The position numbers and the translations under genes were made by a program. DNA of 64,000 bases from Candidatus Pantoea soli (lineage in GTDB: Bacteria > Pseudomonadota > Gammaproteobacteria > Enterobacterales > Enterobacteriaceae), in NCBI RefSeq assembly GCF_007833795.1, contig NZ_CP032702.1, forward strand, positions 2,480,001-2,544,000, written 5' to 3'. Under the pieces are notes generated by a model. It was not told where the DNA came from. It saw only the letters and a list, made by a program, of their open reading frames with translations, and made no database searches. The stretch's first letter is position 1. Every line of letters starts with the position of its first letter. This document shows, in pieces, positions 6,381 through 16,807 of the stretch.

Positions 6381-7559
6381 ATGACTCATGACAAAAGCAC
6401 CTTTATGACAGCACTGGACGCCGAACAGCCACATCGCCTTCATCAGCGTGTCAATCCGGGAACACGCCTCGTTTTTCTTATCGCCGGGCTTGGCATGTCA
6501 GCCTGGGCTCCGCTGGTGCCGTTTGCCAGTGAGCGCCTGCATCTGAGCGGTGCGTCGCTGGGCGGCCTGCTGCTGTGCCTCGGCATCGGTTCACTGGCTG
6601 CCATGCCGGTGACCGGTGCGCTGGTTGCGCGCTTCGGCTGCCGCCGCGTGATTCTCGGCTCTACGCTGGTTATCCTCGCCATGCTGCCGCTGCTGGCAAC
6701 GCTGGAGGTGTTATGGCTGATGGCCGCCACGCTGATGGTGTTCGGTGCCGGGCTGGGTATGCTGGATGTGGCAATGAATGTGCAGGCGGTTGAGGTGGAA
6801 AAAGCCGCGGGTAAACCGATGATGTCCGGCTTCCACGGCTTCTTTAGCCTCGGCGGCATTGTCGGGGCCGGCGCGGTGAGCCTGCTGCTGGGCACCGGCC
6901 TGAGCCCGCTGCAGGCCGTCAGCGCTATTTTGCTGCTGATAGTCTTGCTGCTGGCGATCAGTCTGCCGACGCTGATGACCGAGCGCCTGCATCAGCCCGA
7001 TCAGCCCTGGCTGGTGATCCCGCGCGGCTGGGTCGCCTTCCTTGGCCTGCTGTGCTTTATTCTGTTCCTCGCTGAAGGCGCGGTGCTGGACTGGAGCGCC
7101 CTGCTGCTGTTGCAAAGCCCGGAAATCAGCGTGGCGCATGCCGGTCTGGGTTACGCCATCTTCTCCGTTGCCATGACGCTCGGCCGCCTCACCGGCGACA
7201 AAATCATTCAGCGCTTTGGCCGCTATCCGGTGATGCTGACCGGCGCGCTGGCCGCCGCCGCTGGCATGACGCTGGCCGTGCTGGTGCCGTGGCCGCAGAT
7301 TGCCCTGCTGGCGTTCCTGCTGGTGGGCTTCGGCCTGGCGAATACGGTGCCGATGTTATTCAATGCGGCAGGGAATCAGCAGGATATGCCGGCGAACCTG
7401 GCGATTTCTGCCATGACAACCCTGGGCTATGCGGGTATCCTTTCAGGTCCGGCTTTAATCGGATTGATTTCCCAATGGCTCAGCCTGAGCGGCGCGTTTT
7501 TAATGATTGCCGTGCTGCTGCTGGCCGTGGCCGCCAGCGCCCGGCGGGTTGCGCGCTAA
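6381..7559 (+). CDS. MFS transporter
   Basis: A 392-residue major facilitator protein with about twelve membrane helices. The loop 2-3 motif of the superfamily appears as GALVARFGCRRVILG near residue 75, and the equivalent in the second half as GRLTGDKIIQRFGRYPVML near residue 270. A conserved acidic pair in the second half (FLAEGAVLDWSAL) and GFHGFFSLGG near residue 155 resemble the YbjJ/fucose-permease-like branch of the family, but I cannot name the substrate. The first ATG at 6381 lacks a good ribosome site; ATG 6405 is the alternative. It ends 22 bases before rcsD, so it could be read together with the Rcs genes. E. coli has no gene in this position. Confidence 0.85.
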   Translation: MTHDKSTFMTALDAEQPHRLHQRVNPGTRLVFLIAGLGMSAWAPLVPFASERLHLSGASLGGLLLCLGIGSLAAMPVTGALVARFGCRRVILGSTLVILAMLPLLATLEVLWLMAATLMVFGAGLGMLDVAMNVQAVEVEKAAGKPMMSGFHGFFSLGGIVGAGAVSLLLGTGLSPLQAVSAILLLIVLLLAISLPTLMTERLHQPDQPWLVIPRGWVAFLGLLCFILFLAEGAVLDWSALLLLQSPEISVAHAGLGYAIFSVAMTLGRLTGDKIIQRFGRYPVMLTGALAAAAGMTLAVLVPWPQIALLAFLLVGFGLANTVPMLFNAAGNQQDMPANLAISAMTTLGYAGILSGPALIGLISQWLSLSGAFLMIAVLLLAVAASARRVAR

Positions 7560-7581
7560 CTGCAGGTTCCTGAGATTTTTT

Positions 7582-10257
7582 ATGCTGCCTTATAAATTTC
7601 CGCTGACATCCGGCAACGTAACGCGTTTCTTTGTGGTGTTTAATCTGGTGCTGTTTCTGGCGCTGGGGGCCATGGTGCATAACAGCGTCAACGCCTGGCT
7701 GATGGAGAAGCGCTACGCCATGACCGATCTGGCACGGGCCATGCAAAAACGCATTGATGCTTACCGCTTTGCCACCTGGCAGATTTACGAAAATCTCGCC
7801 ACCAGCGCGGCCGGCACCACGCCTAACAGCAGCCTGCAGGAGACGCGCCTGCGCCCGGATGTTTATTATCTGGAAAAAACCCGCCGCAAAACCGAAGCGC
7901 TGATCTTCAGTTCGCACGATGGCAGCACGCTGGATATGACCATGCGCATGTCGAACTATCTCGATACGCTGTGGGGCGCAGAAAATCCGGCGTGGTCGAT
8001 GTACTTCCTCAATGGTCAGGACAACAGCCTGATCATGATCTCCACCCTGCCGCTGAAGGATATGGCAACGCGCTATAAAGAGAGCGCCATTAACACGCTG
8101 GTGGATGGCCGCCGGGCAGAGATGCTGCAGCAGGCCAACGCGCTGGACGAGCGCGAAAGCTTCTCTCCGCTGCGTCATTTTGCCTGGCAGAACGATCACT
8201 ACTTTACGCTGCGTACCACCTTTAATCAGCCCGGCCACCTTGCCACCGTCGTGGCCTTTGATCTGCCGGTGAACGATCTGATTCCGCGCAGCATGCCGCT
8301 GGAAAACTTCCAGCTGCGTCAGGATGCTGCGCTGACCTCCACGACCACCGCCAGCAGCGAAGATGCCACCAGTGAAAGCACCGCCGTCACGCTGGTAAAC
8401 CCGAATCTGGAAATTACCGCTTCGCTGCCCAGCACGTCGCTGCAGCTGGTGTACCGCGTGCCGCTGACCAGCCTGGCGCTGGATACGCTGCATAATCTGA
8501 TGTGGCCGCTGCTGATTAACCTGCTGCTGTTTTTGCTGTCGATAGCCGGTATTACCCTGCTGCGTCAGCAGTCGCTGCGCCCGAATGAAAACCAGAGCGC
8601 GGAACTGGATTCGCTGCGCATGCTGAATGAAGAGATTGTGGCCAGCCTGCCGGTCGGCCTGCTGGTGTATGATTTTGCCACCAACCGCACGCTGCTCAGC
8701 AATAAGATTGCCGAGCACCTGCTGCCGCACCTGAATCTGCAAAAGATTATCAATATGTCCGATCAGCATCAGGGCGTATTACAGGCGACCATCAATAACG
8801 AAGTGTATGAGATTCGGCACGCACGCAGCGTGCTCTCGCCGCACACGCAGCTGTTTATGATGCGCGATCAGGATCGTGAACTGCTGGTGAACAAAAAGCT
8901 GCAGAAAGCGCAGCAGGTACTGGATCGCAATCACCAGATGCGTCAGCAGCTGATGCAAAACCTGGGGCATGCGCTGAATCGCCCGCTGCAAAGCATGGTG
9001 ACGCAGCTGGTGCAGCTGAGCCAGCGCGACGATGACGAAAGCGTACTGGATCTGCTTGACGAGAGTCAGGGACTGGCGCGACTGGTGGATGATATTGTAC
9101 TGCTGAACCGGCTGGAAGCGCATGACTGGTCACCAGACGCCAGCGTATTCAGCCTGCAGGAGCTGCTGGATGAGATCGCTATCGAAAGCCTGCCGCTGCT
9201 GCGCCGCAAAGGGCTGGCGCTGGTGGTGAATAACCATCTGGCCAGCGACGAGATGCGCTTTGGCGACCGCCGCGCACTGCGCAAGGTGCTGACCACGCTG
9301 ATGCACTACGCGCTCACCACCACGCAGTGGGGCAAGATCTCCCTTGAGGTCAACGCCAGTGACAGCAAACCGAACACCGTGCTGCTGCAGCTGGTGGATA
9401 CCGGTTCAGGGCTGACGATAGATGAGCTGGCAAACGTTGATTTCCCGTATCTGGGTGAAACCACCCAGGATCGCTACGGTCAGGCTTCCGGCATGGCCTT
9501 TTTCCTCTGTAAACAGCTGTGCAAACATATGGGCGGCCAGCTGGAGATCGTTGCCAAACCCGATATTGGTACACGCTACAATATTCAGCTGCCGCTGGCG
9601 CTGGCGCTGGAACAGCAGGATGAGCAGGAAGAGAAGCTGCTGGAGGGCGTCACCGCGCTGGTGGATATTGCGGTTGAGGACGTTTACAAGATTGTCTGCC
9701 GTCATCTGGAAAACTGGGGCGCCAAGTGCCTCACTTCCGACGAGCGCCTTTCCGGTCAGGAACATGATGTGCTGATCACCGACGATCCGTCGCGCCTCAG
9801 CGGCTGGGCGCTGTTACTGGCCGGTGACGAGATGGGTCACCATGCGCTCAACGACCAGCAGTTCCGGGTAAACTACAATCTCAGCAATGCGCTGCTGGAT
9901 GCCCTGCTGGCCCTGATCGAGAAGCAATTATCCTCTGATGAACTGGACGACAGTGCCGGTGAGGAAGCCGCCGCCACGCCATTGCTGAGCGGCGGCTATT
10001 TCCAGCTGTTTACCGAGACAGTACCGCCTGATGTGAAGAGACTGTATACTGAGTCGGCGGAGAAGGACTATGCCTCGCTTGCTCAGACAGCGCATCGCCT
10101 GAAAGGCGTGTTTGCCATGCTCAATTTACTGCCGGGTAAACAGCTTTGTGAAGAGTTAGAACAACACATTAAAGTGTGTGACGATTTAACCATTAAAAAT
10201 ACCACCAGTGAAATTGACGCTTACGTCAACCAACTGCTGCAGCAAGGTAACCAATAA
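7582..10257 (+). CDS. rcsD: Phosphotransfer intermediate protein RcsD
   Basis: RcsD carries phosphate from the sensor kinase RcsC to RcsB in the Rcs envelope-stress relay, which controls capsule, motility and biofilm genes. It has 891 residues (E. coli 890): an inner-membrane helix near residues 15-37, a periplasmic domain, a second helix near 300-325, an inactive histidine-kinase-like region, an ABL domain that binds RcsB, and a C-terminal HPt domain. The phosphorylated histidine is H838 in TAHRLKGVFAML. I chose the ATG at 7582 by homology to E. coli; the frame is open upstream into the MFS gene. The stop is one base before the rcsB start, so the two are translationally linked. Secure. Confidence 0.97.
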   Translation: MLPYKFPLTSGNVTRFFVVFNLVLFLALGAMVHNSVNAWLMEKRYAMTDLARAMQKRIDAYRFATWQIYENLATSAAGTTPNSSLQETRLRPDVYYLEKTRRKTEALIFSSHDGSTLDMTMRMSNYLDTLWGAENPAWSMYFLNGQDNSLIMISTLPLKDMATRYKESAINTLVDGRRAEMLQQANALDERESFSPLRHFAWQNDHYFTLRTTFNQPGHLATVVAFDLPVNDLIPRSMPLENFQLRQDAALTSTTTASSEDATSESTAVTLVNPNLEITASLPSTSLQLVYRVPLTSLALDTLHNLMWPLLINLLLFLLSIAGITLLRQQSLRPNENQSAELDSLRMLNEEIVASLPVGLLVYDFATNRTLLSNKIAEHLLPHLNLQKIINMSDQHQGVLQATINNEVYEIRHARSVLSPHTQLFMMRDQDRELLVNKKLQKAQQVLDRNHQMRQQLMQNLGHALNRPLQSMVTQLVQLSQRDDDESVLDLLDESQGLARLVDDIVLLNRLEAHDWSPDASVFSLQELLDEIAIESLPLLRRKGLALVVNNHLASDEMRFGDRRALRKVLTTLMHYALTTTQWGKISLEVNASDSKPNTVLLQLVDTGSGLTIDELANVDFPYLGETTQDRYGQASGMAFFLCKQLCKHMGGQLEIVAKPDIGTRYNIQLPLALALEQQDEQEEKLLEGVTALVDIAVEDVYKIVCRHLENWGAKCLTSDERLSGQEHDVLITDDPSRLSGWALLLAGDEMGHHALNDQQFRVNYNLSNALLDALLALIEKQLSSDELDDSAGEEAAATPLLSGGYFQLFTETVPPDVKRLYTESAEKDYASLAQTAHRLKGVFAMLNLLPGKQLCEELEQHIKVCDDLTIKNTTSEIDAYVNQLLQQGNQ

Positions 10258-10258
10258 G

Positions 10259-10909
10259 ATGAATAACCTGAATGTAATTATTGCCGATGACCATCCAATT
10301 GTTCTGTTCGGTATCCGTAAGTCACTGGAACAGATCGAATGGGTCAACGTTGTAGGTGAGTTTGAAGACTCAACAGCACTGATTAACAGCTTGTCTAAAC
10401 TGGACGCCAACGTCCTGATCACTGACCTCTCCATGCCGGGTGAGAAGTACGGTGATGGCATCACCCTGATCAAGTACATCAAACGTCACTATCCGGATCT
10501 CTCGATTATCGTTCTGACCATGAACAATAACCCGGCGATCCTGAGTGCTGTACTGGATCTGGACATTGAAGGCATTGTGCTGAAGCAGGGTGCACCAACC
10601 GACCTGCCTAAAGCGCTGGCCGCGCTGCAGAAAGGCAAAAAGTACACGCCGGAAAGCGTGGCAAAACTGCTGGAGAAAATCAGCGCCGGTGGTTACGGTG
10701 ACAAACGTCTGTCGCCGAAAGAGAGCGAAGTGCTGCGTCTGTTCGCTGAAGGCTTCCTGGTGACGGAAATTGCCAAGAAACTAAACCGCAGTATCAAAAC
10801 CATCAGTAGCCAGAAGAAATCAGCCATGATGAAGCTGGGCGTGGATAATGATATCGCGCTACTGAACTACCTCTCTTCCGTCAGCGCGTCTCAGGTCGAC
10901 AAAGAGTAA
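10259..10909 (+). CDS. rcsB: Response regulator RcsB
   Basis: RcsB is the DNA-binding output of the Rcs relay. It acts as a homodimer or with partners such as RcsA. The 216-residue length equals E. coli. The receiver domain has acidic residues D10 and D11 and the phosphorylation site D56 (LITDLSMPGE). The C-terminal LuxR-type helix-turn-helix spans about residues 150-205 (LSPKESEVLRLFAEG...KTISSQKKSAMMKLG). The start at 10259 gives the known N-terminus MNNLNVIIADD, and the gene follows rcsD with a one-base gap. Codon use is more biased to common codons than in rcsD, as expected for a more abundant protein. Secure. Confidence 0.99.
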   Translation: MNNLNVIIADDHPIVLFGIRKSLEQIEWVNVVGEFEDSTALINSLSKLDANVLITDLSMPGEKYGDGITLIKYIKRHYPDLSIIVLTMNNNPAILSAVLDLDIEGIVLKQGAPTDLPKALAALQKGKKYTPESVAKLLEKISAGGYGDKRLSPKESEVLRLFAEGFLVTEIAKKLNRSIKTISSQKKSAMMKLGVDNDIALLNYLSSVSASQVDKE

Positions 10910-10915
10910 TCCCGC

Positions 10916-10941
10916 AACAGGCGCACTCCGGTGCGCCTGTT
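10916..10941. terminator. Bidirectional terminator between rcsB and rcsC
   Basis: AACAGGCGCAC (10916-10926) pairs with GTGCGCCTGTT (10931-10941) around a TCCG loop, giving an 11-bp stem. It lies seven bases after the rcsB stop and eleven bases before the convergent rcsC stop. The T runs are short on both sides, so its strength is uncertain. Confidence 0.8.
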
Positions 10942-10952
10942 TGCTTTCTGCC

Positions 10953-13805
10953 CTACCCCTTCCGGCTTTTACGCACCCGCCCGGCATAGCGTGCCAGCGT
11001 GGTTTTCAGCACATCCAGCGTCACCGGCTTCGACAGACAGTCGTCCATGCCCGCATCCATACAGCGTTGCTTCTCTTCCGCCAGCGCATTTGCCGTAACG
11101 CCAATCACCGGGAACGCGTGTCCCAGCTGACGCAGGCGCTGCGTCAGGCGGTAACCATCCATGTTCGGCATATTCACATCACTCAGCACAATATCGATAT
11201 GGTTGCGGCTCAGTACGTTCAGCGCATCCACGCCATCCTGCGCGGTTTTGGTCTGGTACCCCAGCGTGCCCAGCTGTTCCGAGAGCAGCATGCGGTTGAT
11301 CGGATGGTCATCGACAATCAGCACCATGATATCTTCGTAGCTAGCATCCTCCTGCGAGGCAGGCAGCGGCAGCGGCGTCACGGTGTCGCTGTCAATGGCG
11401 ATACGGTAGATACGCCCCAGCAGCAGCGGCAGATCGTGCAGCGTTGCGCTGCTCTGAATCCACTGTCCGGTGGCGGTTTCCTGTGGCATATCCAGATGTT
11501 CGCCGCTGATGCAAATGCGCGCGCGCACCGCCTGCGCGGGCAGCTCATCGTGATCGGCGATGATGACGTCATCGCTGCCGGCGTGGCCCTGATAGCGCGC
11601 GGCCTGAATGCCCTGCTGCAGCAGCAGACGCAGCAGGAAAGTCGCCAGGTAATCGTTACGCAGATCAAGCCAGATGGCTTTCTCTTTTAAGCCATCCAGC
11701 AGCGGCGGCGCGGGCTGCTGACCGGCATAGATCGGGATACGCACCACAAACTGACTGCCCATGCCCGGTTCAGAATCGACCTCAATATCGCCGTCCATCA
11801 TGTTGATCAGCTTTTCGCAAATTGCCAGCCCCAGTCCGGTGCCCTGGAAGTTGCGCTGTACGCCGGAGCCCACCTGGAAGAACGGATCAAACAGGCGGGT
11901 CACTTCCCGCGCCGGAATGCCCACGCCGGTATCGCGCACGCGAAACGCCAGATACCCCTCTTTGACGTAGGCGTGCAGAATGATGCAACCGGTATGGGTG
12001 AACTTGATGGCGTTGTTCAGCAGGTTAGAGATCACCTGCTGCAGCCGCAGCGGATCGCCATCCAGCGCCAGCGGTACGTCGTTTTCAATAAACACGTAAA
12101 GCGTCAGCCGCTTGCGCACTACCAGTGACAGGTAGTTGCTGGTGATGTGGTTAATCACTTCACGCGGCGAGAACGGACGCGGTTCAATCTTCAGCTGTTC
12201 AGATTCGATTTTCGAGAAATCGAGAATATCGCTGATGATCTTCAGCAGCAGGCTGGAGGAGTTATTCATCGCCGTAACCAGCGAATCAACCCCTTTGGGC
12301 AGCGCTTTGGTTTGCAGCAGATCCAGGTTGCCGATAATGCCGTACAGCGGCGTACGCAGTTCGTGGCTGACGGTGGCAAGGAACATCGATTTGGACTGAC
12401 TTGCCTGCTCTGCCGCGTGTGCCATCTCCTGCAGCGACTGCTCCATGCGCACGCGCGCTGAAACGTCAACCAGCACGCAAATCGCCACGTTTTCGTTGCG
12501 GTAGCGCGAGTGGACAAAGCTAATCTGCAGGTTGGTGTTGCTGCCGGTCAGCATATCAACGAAGTTCACCTGCTGACCGCCGATAATTTCATTGAGGCGC
12601 TGGCGGTCCTCCTGCGTCAGCAGCGTCAGGTAGTTATGCGCCAGCTCATTACTGAGGATATTAGTGCCGTCGCTGGTACGCAGAATACAGATGCCCACCG
12701 GCGCCGAGGCCACAATCTTCCGGTTGAACTGCTCATGCTCCTCCAGCCGGTGCGCGTTCTCCTCCGCCGGCAGGAACATGCGGCGCTCAAATACCCACGC
12801 CAGCGTAAACAGCACCAGCGCGCTTAAGATGTTCAGCAGTAGCGCGTTAATCAGCATCAGCCTGAGCTGATCCACCAACACGTCGGTGGATAGTGACCAC
12901 ACCACGCTGAGGCTGGAGGGCGGCAGCGGCTTTTTCAGCACCAGCTGGCGGTAACCATCCAGGTAACCAAACCAGGTGCTGTCATCCGGCAAATCGTCCA
13001 GCGAATAGCCGGGCCCGCCGCGCCGCGAACTGATCAGCGGTCGGTAGTTGTCGTCTGTGATGGTGGCCACCAGCGGCAGCCCGCCTGGCTGAATGAACTC
13101 TTCCAGCCGGATATTCTGTTCTATCCCCAGCAGCGCCTGCAGCTTATTCGCGACATACACCGGCACCACCATATAGAAATTGCCGACGCCCGGCTGGGCA
13201 CTGGTGGTGATCCAGTACATCGGATTGCGCCGCTCTTCTTCATTCGCGCTGCGATAGTGCAGCACATGTTCGCGCAGCGCCTTCAGGCTGCGCTCACGGT
13301 CGACAGAGTTATTGTTGCCAATGGTGAAATCGGCCAGGCATTGATTTTCACCGCCAATGAAGAACACCCGGTTCAGCTCATAGGCGGAGGCAAAATTACT
13401 TTTCCAGTAATTGATGAAATAGCTGAGCGAATCCAGCGAATTGCGCCAGGTATTGCTCATTGAGGTGCAGTCACCGTCGGAAAACAGTGGCGTGAACTGC
13501 GGCAGCGTGCTTTTACTGGCCGCCAGGCCATTCAGCATATCCAGACCGCTGGCGCTGCTACTGAGGCGGTTCTCTGTGATGTATTTGAGCTCGCGCATGA
13601 CATCCGCAGAATGGCGGACATACCACTCTGCCTGGCCGTAGTTTGTGGCGAACTCCTGACGCACCGCGTTTTCTTTCTCATGCAGCACGTTGATGATGTA
13701 AAACGTAGTCAGTAACGCACCCAGTGACCAGAGCAGCAGTGCCAGCGCACGAAACAGGTAGCGCGAGATGCGAAGCGTGGTGCGAAACGAGACGAGATAT
13801 TTCAA
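10953..13805 (-). CDS. rcsC: Hybrid sensor histidine kinase RcsC
   Basis: RcsC is the inner-membrane sensor kinase/phosphatase that starts the Rcs relay on signals passed through RcsF and IgaA. It has 950 residues (E. coli 949). Two membrane helices lie near residues 20-40 and 313-338, with a large periplasmic domain between them. The HisKA motif has H481 (ATVSHELRTPLYGI); the ATPase boxes are NLLNNAIKF near 595, RDTGVGIP near 623 and GTGLGLAI near 655. The C-terminal receiver has D876 (DIVLSDVNMPNMDG). It is convergent to rcsDB, the same arrangement as in E. coli. Secure. Confidence 0.98.
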   Translation of the reverse strand: MKYLVSFRTTLRISRYLFRALALLLWSLGALLTTFYIINVLHEKENAVRQEFATNYGQAEWYVRHSADVMRELKYITENRLSSSASGLDMLNGLAASKSTLPQFTPLFSDGDCTSMSNTWRNSLDSLSYFINYWKSNFASAYELNRVFFIGGENQCLADFTIGNNNSVDRERSLKALREHVLHYRSANEEERRNPMYWITTSAQPGVGNFYMVVPVYVANKLQALLGIEQNIRLEEFIQPGGLPLVATITDDNYRPLISSRRGGPGYSLDDLPDDSTWFGYLDGYRQLVLKKPLPPSSLSVVWSLSTDVLVDQLRLMLINALLLNILSALVLFTLAWVFERRMFLPAEENAHRLEEHEQFNRKIVASAPVGICILRTSDGTNILSNELAHNYLTLLTQEDRQRLNEIIGGQQVNFVDMLTGSNTNLQISFVHSRYRNENVAICVLVDVSARVRMEQSLQEMAHAAEQASQSKSMFLATVSHELRTPLYGIIGNLDLLQTKALPKGVDSLVTAMNNSSSLLLKIISDILDFSKIESEQLKIEPRPFSPREVINHITSNYLSLVVRKRLTLYVFIENDVPLALDGDPLRLQQVISNLLNNAIKFTHTGCIILHAYVKEGYLAFRVRDTGVGIPAREVTRLFDPFFQVGSGVQRNFQGTGLGLAICEKLINMMDGDIEVDSEPGMGSQFVVRIPIYAGQQPAPPLLDGLKEKAIWLDLRNDYLATFLLRLLLQQGIQAARYQGHAGSDDVIIADHDELPAQAVRARICISGEHLDMPQETATGQWIQSSATLHDLPLLLGRIYRIAIDSDTVTPLPLPASQEDASYEDIMVLIVDDHPINRMLLSEQLGTLGYQTKTAQDGVDALNVLSRNHIDIVLSDVNMPNMDGYRLTQRLRQLGHAFPVIGVTANALAEEKQRCMDAGMDDCLSKPVTLDVLKTTLARYAGRVRKSRKG

Positions 13806-13913
13806 AGCGGGCTCACAGGCGGCAAGGTTATCGGGTTGTCAAAAAGCTCTCATACACTAGCTTTATCGCTGCGAAAAAGCCAGACAGCACGCCGGTCTGG
13901 CGCGAAAACTCAG

Positions 13914-13949
13914 ATAAAAAAACGGCAGGTCGGTTACCCTGACCTGCCG
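13914..13949 (-). terminator. gyrA terminator
   Basis: On the minus strand CGGCAGGTC and GACCTGCCG (arms at 13941-13949 and 13923-13931) form a 9-bp stem with a 9-base loop, followed by a run of T (A-rich at 13916-13922 on the plus strand). It lies 42 bases after the gyrA stop codon. A second smaller inverted repeat, CTCAC/GTGAG at 13963-13981, is nearer to the stop. Confidence 0.88.
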
Positions 13950-13991
13950 CTGATCGTCTCACCTCACGTTCAGGCGTGAGGCGATTCGCCG

Positions 13992-16631
13992 TTACTCTTC
14001 GTCATCCGCTTCCGGCGCATCGTCGTCGTTGTCCACTTCCGGCGCGATATCCTCCTCGCCTTCCGCTACGCTGCCGTCGATGGCGTCGAGTTCTTCCTCT
14101 TCCACCGGCTCCGCAACGCGCTGCAGACCGACCACGTTTTCATCTTCCGCGGTACGAATCAGAATGACGCCCTGCGTGTTACGGCCGACCACGCTGACTT
14201 CCGATACGCGGGTACGCACCAGCGTACCGGCATCGGTGATCATCATGATCTGATCGCTGTCGACCACCTGGACCGCGCCGACCACCGGGCCGTTACGTTC
14301 GGTGACTTTGATCGAGATAACGCCCTGGGTGGCACGCGACTTGGTGGGGTATTCACTGTTGGCGGTGCGTTTACCGTAGCCATTCTGCGTCACGGTGAGG
14401 ATGGCGCCCTCTTCACGCGGCACAATCAGTGATACCACTTTATCGCCTTCCGCCAGTCGGATACCGCGTACGCCGGAGGCCGAGCGGCCCATGGCACGTA
14501 CCGCCGTCTCAGCGAAGCGCACCACTTTACCGGCGGCAGAGAACAGCATCGCTTCGTCGCTGCCGTTGGTCAGCGCCACGCCGATCAGCTCATCGTCTTC
14601 ACGCAGGTTAATGGCAATGATGCCGGCGCTGCGCGGACGGCTGAACTCCTGCAGGGCCGTTTTCTTCACGGTGCCGTCAGCGGTCGCCATGAAGATGTTG
14701 AAGCCTTCGGTGTATTCACGCACCGGCAGAATGGCGGTGATACGCTCGTTGGCTTCCAGCGGCAGCAGGTTGACGATGGGACGACCACGCGCACCACGGC
14801 TCGCTTCCGGCAGCTGATAGACCTTCATCCAGTAGAGACGGCCACGGCTGGAGAAGCACAGGATAGTGTCGTGGGTATTGGCCACCAGCAGACGATCAAT
14901 GAAATCCTCTTCTTTGATACGCGCTGCCGATTTGCCTTTACCGCCGCGACGCTGCGCTTCATAGTCTGACAGCGGCTGGTACTTCACGTAGCCCTGATGC
15001 GACAGCGTCACGACAACATCTTCCTGGTTGATCAGGTCTTCGATGTTGATGTCCGCGCTGTTGGCAGTGATCTCCGTACGGCGTGCATCGCCAAACTGCT
15101 CACGCATTGCCACCAGCTCTTCACGGATCACTTCCATCAGGCGCTCGGCGCTCTGCAGAATGTGAATCAGCTCTGCAATCTGATCCAGCAGCTCTTTGTA
15201 CTCATCCAGCAGCTTTTCGTGCTCCAGACCGGTCAGCTTCTGCAGACGCAGATCGAGGATCGCCTGCGCCTGCTGTTCGGTCAGGTAGTAGCGGCCATCG
15301 CGAATGCCGAACTCGGCTTCCAGCCACTCCGGACGCGCGGCGTCGTCGCCGGCGCGCTCCAGCATGGCGGCCACGTTGCCCAGCTCCCACGACTGGGCAA
15401 TCAGGCCCGCTTTCGCTTCTGCTGGCGTCGGTGCGCGGCGGATCAGCTCAATGATCGGATCGATGTTGGCCAGCGCAATCGCCAGACCTTCAAGGATATG
15501 CGCGCGATCGCGCGCTTTACGCAGTTCAAAGATCGTACGACGCGTCACCACTTCGCGACGGTGACGCACGAAGGCTTCGATGATCTCCTTCAGCGTCATG
15601 ATCTTCGGCTGGCCCTGATGCAGTGCCACCATGTTGATGCCGAACGAAACCTGCAGCTGCGTCAGCGAGTAGAGGTTATTCAGCACCACTTCGCCAACCG
15701 CATCACGCTTCACTTCAATGACGATGCGCATGCCGTCTTTATCAGACTCGTCGCGCAGGCCGCTGATGCCTTCCACGCGCTTCTCTTTCACCAGCTCAGC
15801 AATCTTTTCAATCAGACGCGCTTTGTTGACCTGGTAAGGGATCTCGTTAACCACAATGGTTTCACGGCCGGTTTTGGCATCGGTTTCAATTTCACCGCGC
15901 GCGCGGATGTAAATTTTGCCGCGCCCGGTGCGGTAGGCCTCTTCAATACCGCGACGGCCATTGATGAAGGCCGCGGTCGGGAAATCGGGACCGGTGATGT
16001 GTTCCATCAGCCCTTCCACGCTGATGTTTTCATCGTCAATAAAGGCCAGGCAGCCGTTGATCACTTCCGTCAGGTTATGTGGCGGAATGTTGGTGGCCAT
16101 CCCGACGGCGATACCGGAGGAGCCGTTGATCAGCAGATTAGGAATTTTGGTGGGCAGAACTTCAGGGATCTGCTCGGTGCCGTCATAGTTCGGCACAAAA
16201 TCAACGGTTTCTTTTTCCAGGTCCGCCAGCAGTTCGGACGAGATTTTTGCCATGCGCACTTCGGTATAACGCATTGCAGCAGCGGAGTCGCCGTCGACCG
16301 AACCAAAGTTACCCTGACCGTCGACCAGCATATAGCGCAGGGAGAACGGCTGGGCCATACGCACGATACTTTCGTAAACAGCGGAGTCGCCGTGCGGGTG
16401 ATATTTACCGATGACGTCACCGACCACACGGGCAGATTTTTTATAGGGTTTGTTCCAGTCGTTACCCAGTTCGCTCATGGCATAGAGCACACGGCGGTGC
16501 ACCGGCTTCAGGCCATCACGCACATCGGGTAAAGCTCGGCCAACAATGACCGACATGGCGTAATCGAGGTAAGAGTTCTTTAACTCTTCTTCGATATTGA
16601 CCGGTGTAATTTCTCTCGCAAGGTCGCTCAT
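13992..16631 (-). CDS. gyrA: DNA gyrase subunit A
   Basis: GyrA is the breakage-reunion subunit of gyrase, which introduces negative supercoils into DNA as an A2B2 tetramer. The protein has 879 residues (E. coli 875). The catalytic tyrosine is Y122 ([10 protein letters not shown]). The quinolone-resistance region reads HGDSAVYES, so residue 83 is the sensitive serine and residue 87 is glutamate instead of the E. coli aspartate. The C-terminal beta-pinwheel contains the GyrA-box (QRRGGKGKS, near residue 560), and the tail is strongly acidic (from about residue 840). It is divergent from ubiG, as in E. coli. Identity is certain; the meaning of E87 is uncertain and may be natural for the lineage. 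Confidence 0.99.
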   Translation of the reverse strand: MSDLAREITPVNIEEELKNSYLDYAMSVIVGRALPDVRDGLKPVHRRVLYAMSELGNDWNKPYKKSARVVGDVIGKYHPHGDSAVYESIVRMAQPFSLRYMLVDGQGNFGSVDGDSAAAMRYTEVRMAKISSELLADLEKETVDFVPNYDGTEQIPEVLPTKIPNLLINGSSGIAVGMATNIPPHNLTEVINGCLAFIDDENISVEGLMEHITGPDFPTAAFINGRRGIEEAYRTGRGKIYIRARGEIETDAKTGRETIVVNEIPYQVNKARLIEKIAELVKEKRVEGISGLRDESDKDGMRIVIEVKRDAVGEVVLNNLYSLTQLQVSFGINMVALHQGQPKIMTLKEIIEAFVRHRREVVTRRTIFELRKARDRAHILEGLAIALANIDPIIELIRRAPTPAEAKAGLIAQSWELGNVAAMLERAGDDAARPEWLEAEFGIRDGRYYLTEQQAQAILDLRLQKLTGLEHEKLLDEYKELLDQIAELIHILQSAERLMEVIREELVAMREQFGDARRTEITANSADINIEDLINQEDVVVTLSHQGYVKYQPLSDYEAQRRGGKGKSAARIKEEDFIDRLLVANTHDTILCFSSRGRLYWMKVYQLPEASRGARGRPIVNLLPLEANERITAILPVREYTEGFNIFMATADGTVKKTALQEFSRPRSAGIIAINLREDDELIGVALTNGSDEAMLFSAAGKVVRFAETAVRAMGRSASGVRGIRLAEGDKVVSLIVPREEGAILTVTQNGYGKRTANSEYPTKSRATQGVISIKVTERNGPVVGAVQVVDSDQIMMITDAGTLVRTRVSEVSVVGRNTQGVILIRTAEDENVVGLQRVAEPVEEEELDAIDGSVAEGEEDIAPEVDNDDDAPEADDEE

Positions 16632-16807
16632 GGAGCCGCTATCCCTCTACTTAATCCCGGATTTTAAAGGTGCGAAAGTATATCACATCGCTTCCTGCCG
16701 GTGAACGTAAAGCGGGGTTTAATCCCGCTTTTCCTTGCGGCTGAGAGATGCCTCGCAGGGTTTATACGTTTATACTGAAAAGATATTTTGTCAGGAGTCT
16801 TGATTCA

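Noticed and set aside
8569..8752. Many long antisense frames over rcsD, gyrA, the nuo genes and others
   Set aside because: High-GC coding DNA gives long open frames on the opposite strand; none has a ribosome site with a recognisable product, and the sense genes are certain.
16710..16730. AAGCGGG/CCCGCTT hairpin between gyrA and ubiG followed by a few T
   Set aside because: No gene ends before it on the plus strand, so a terminator role makes no sense; it may be a leader hairpin but nothing else supports it.
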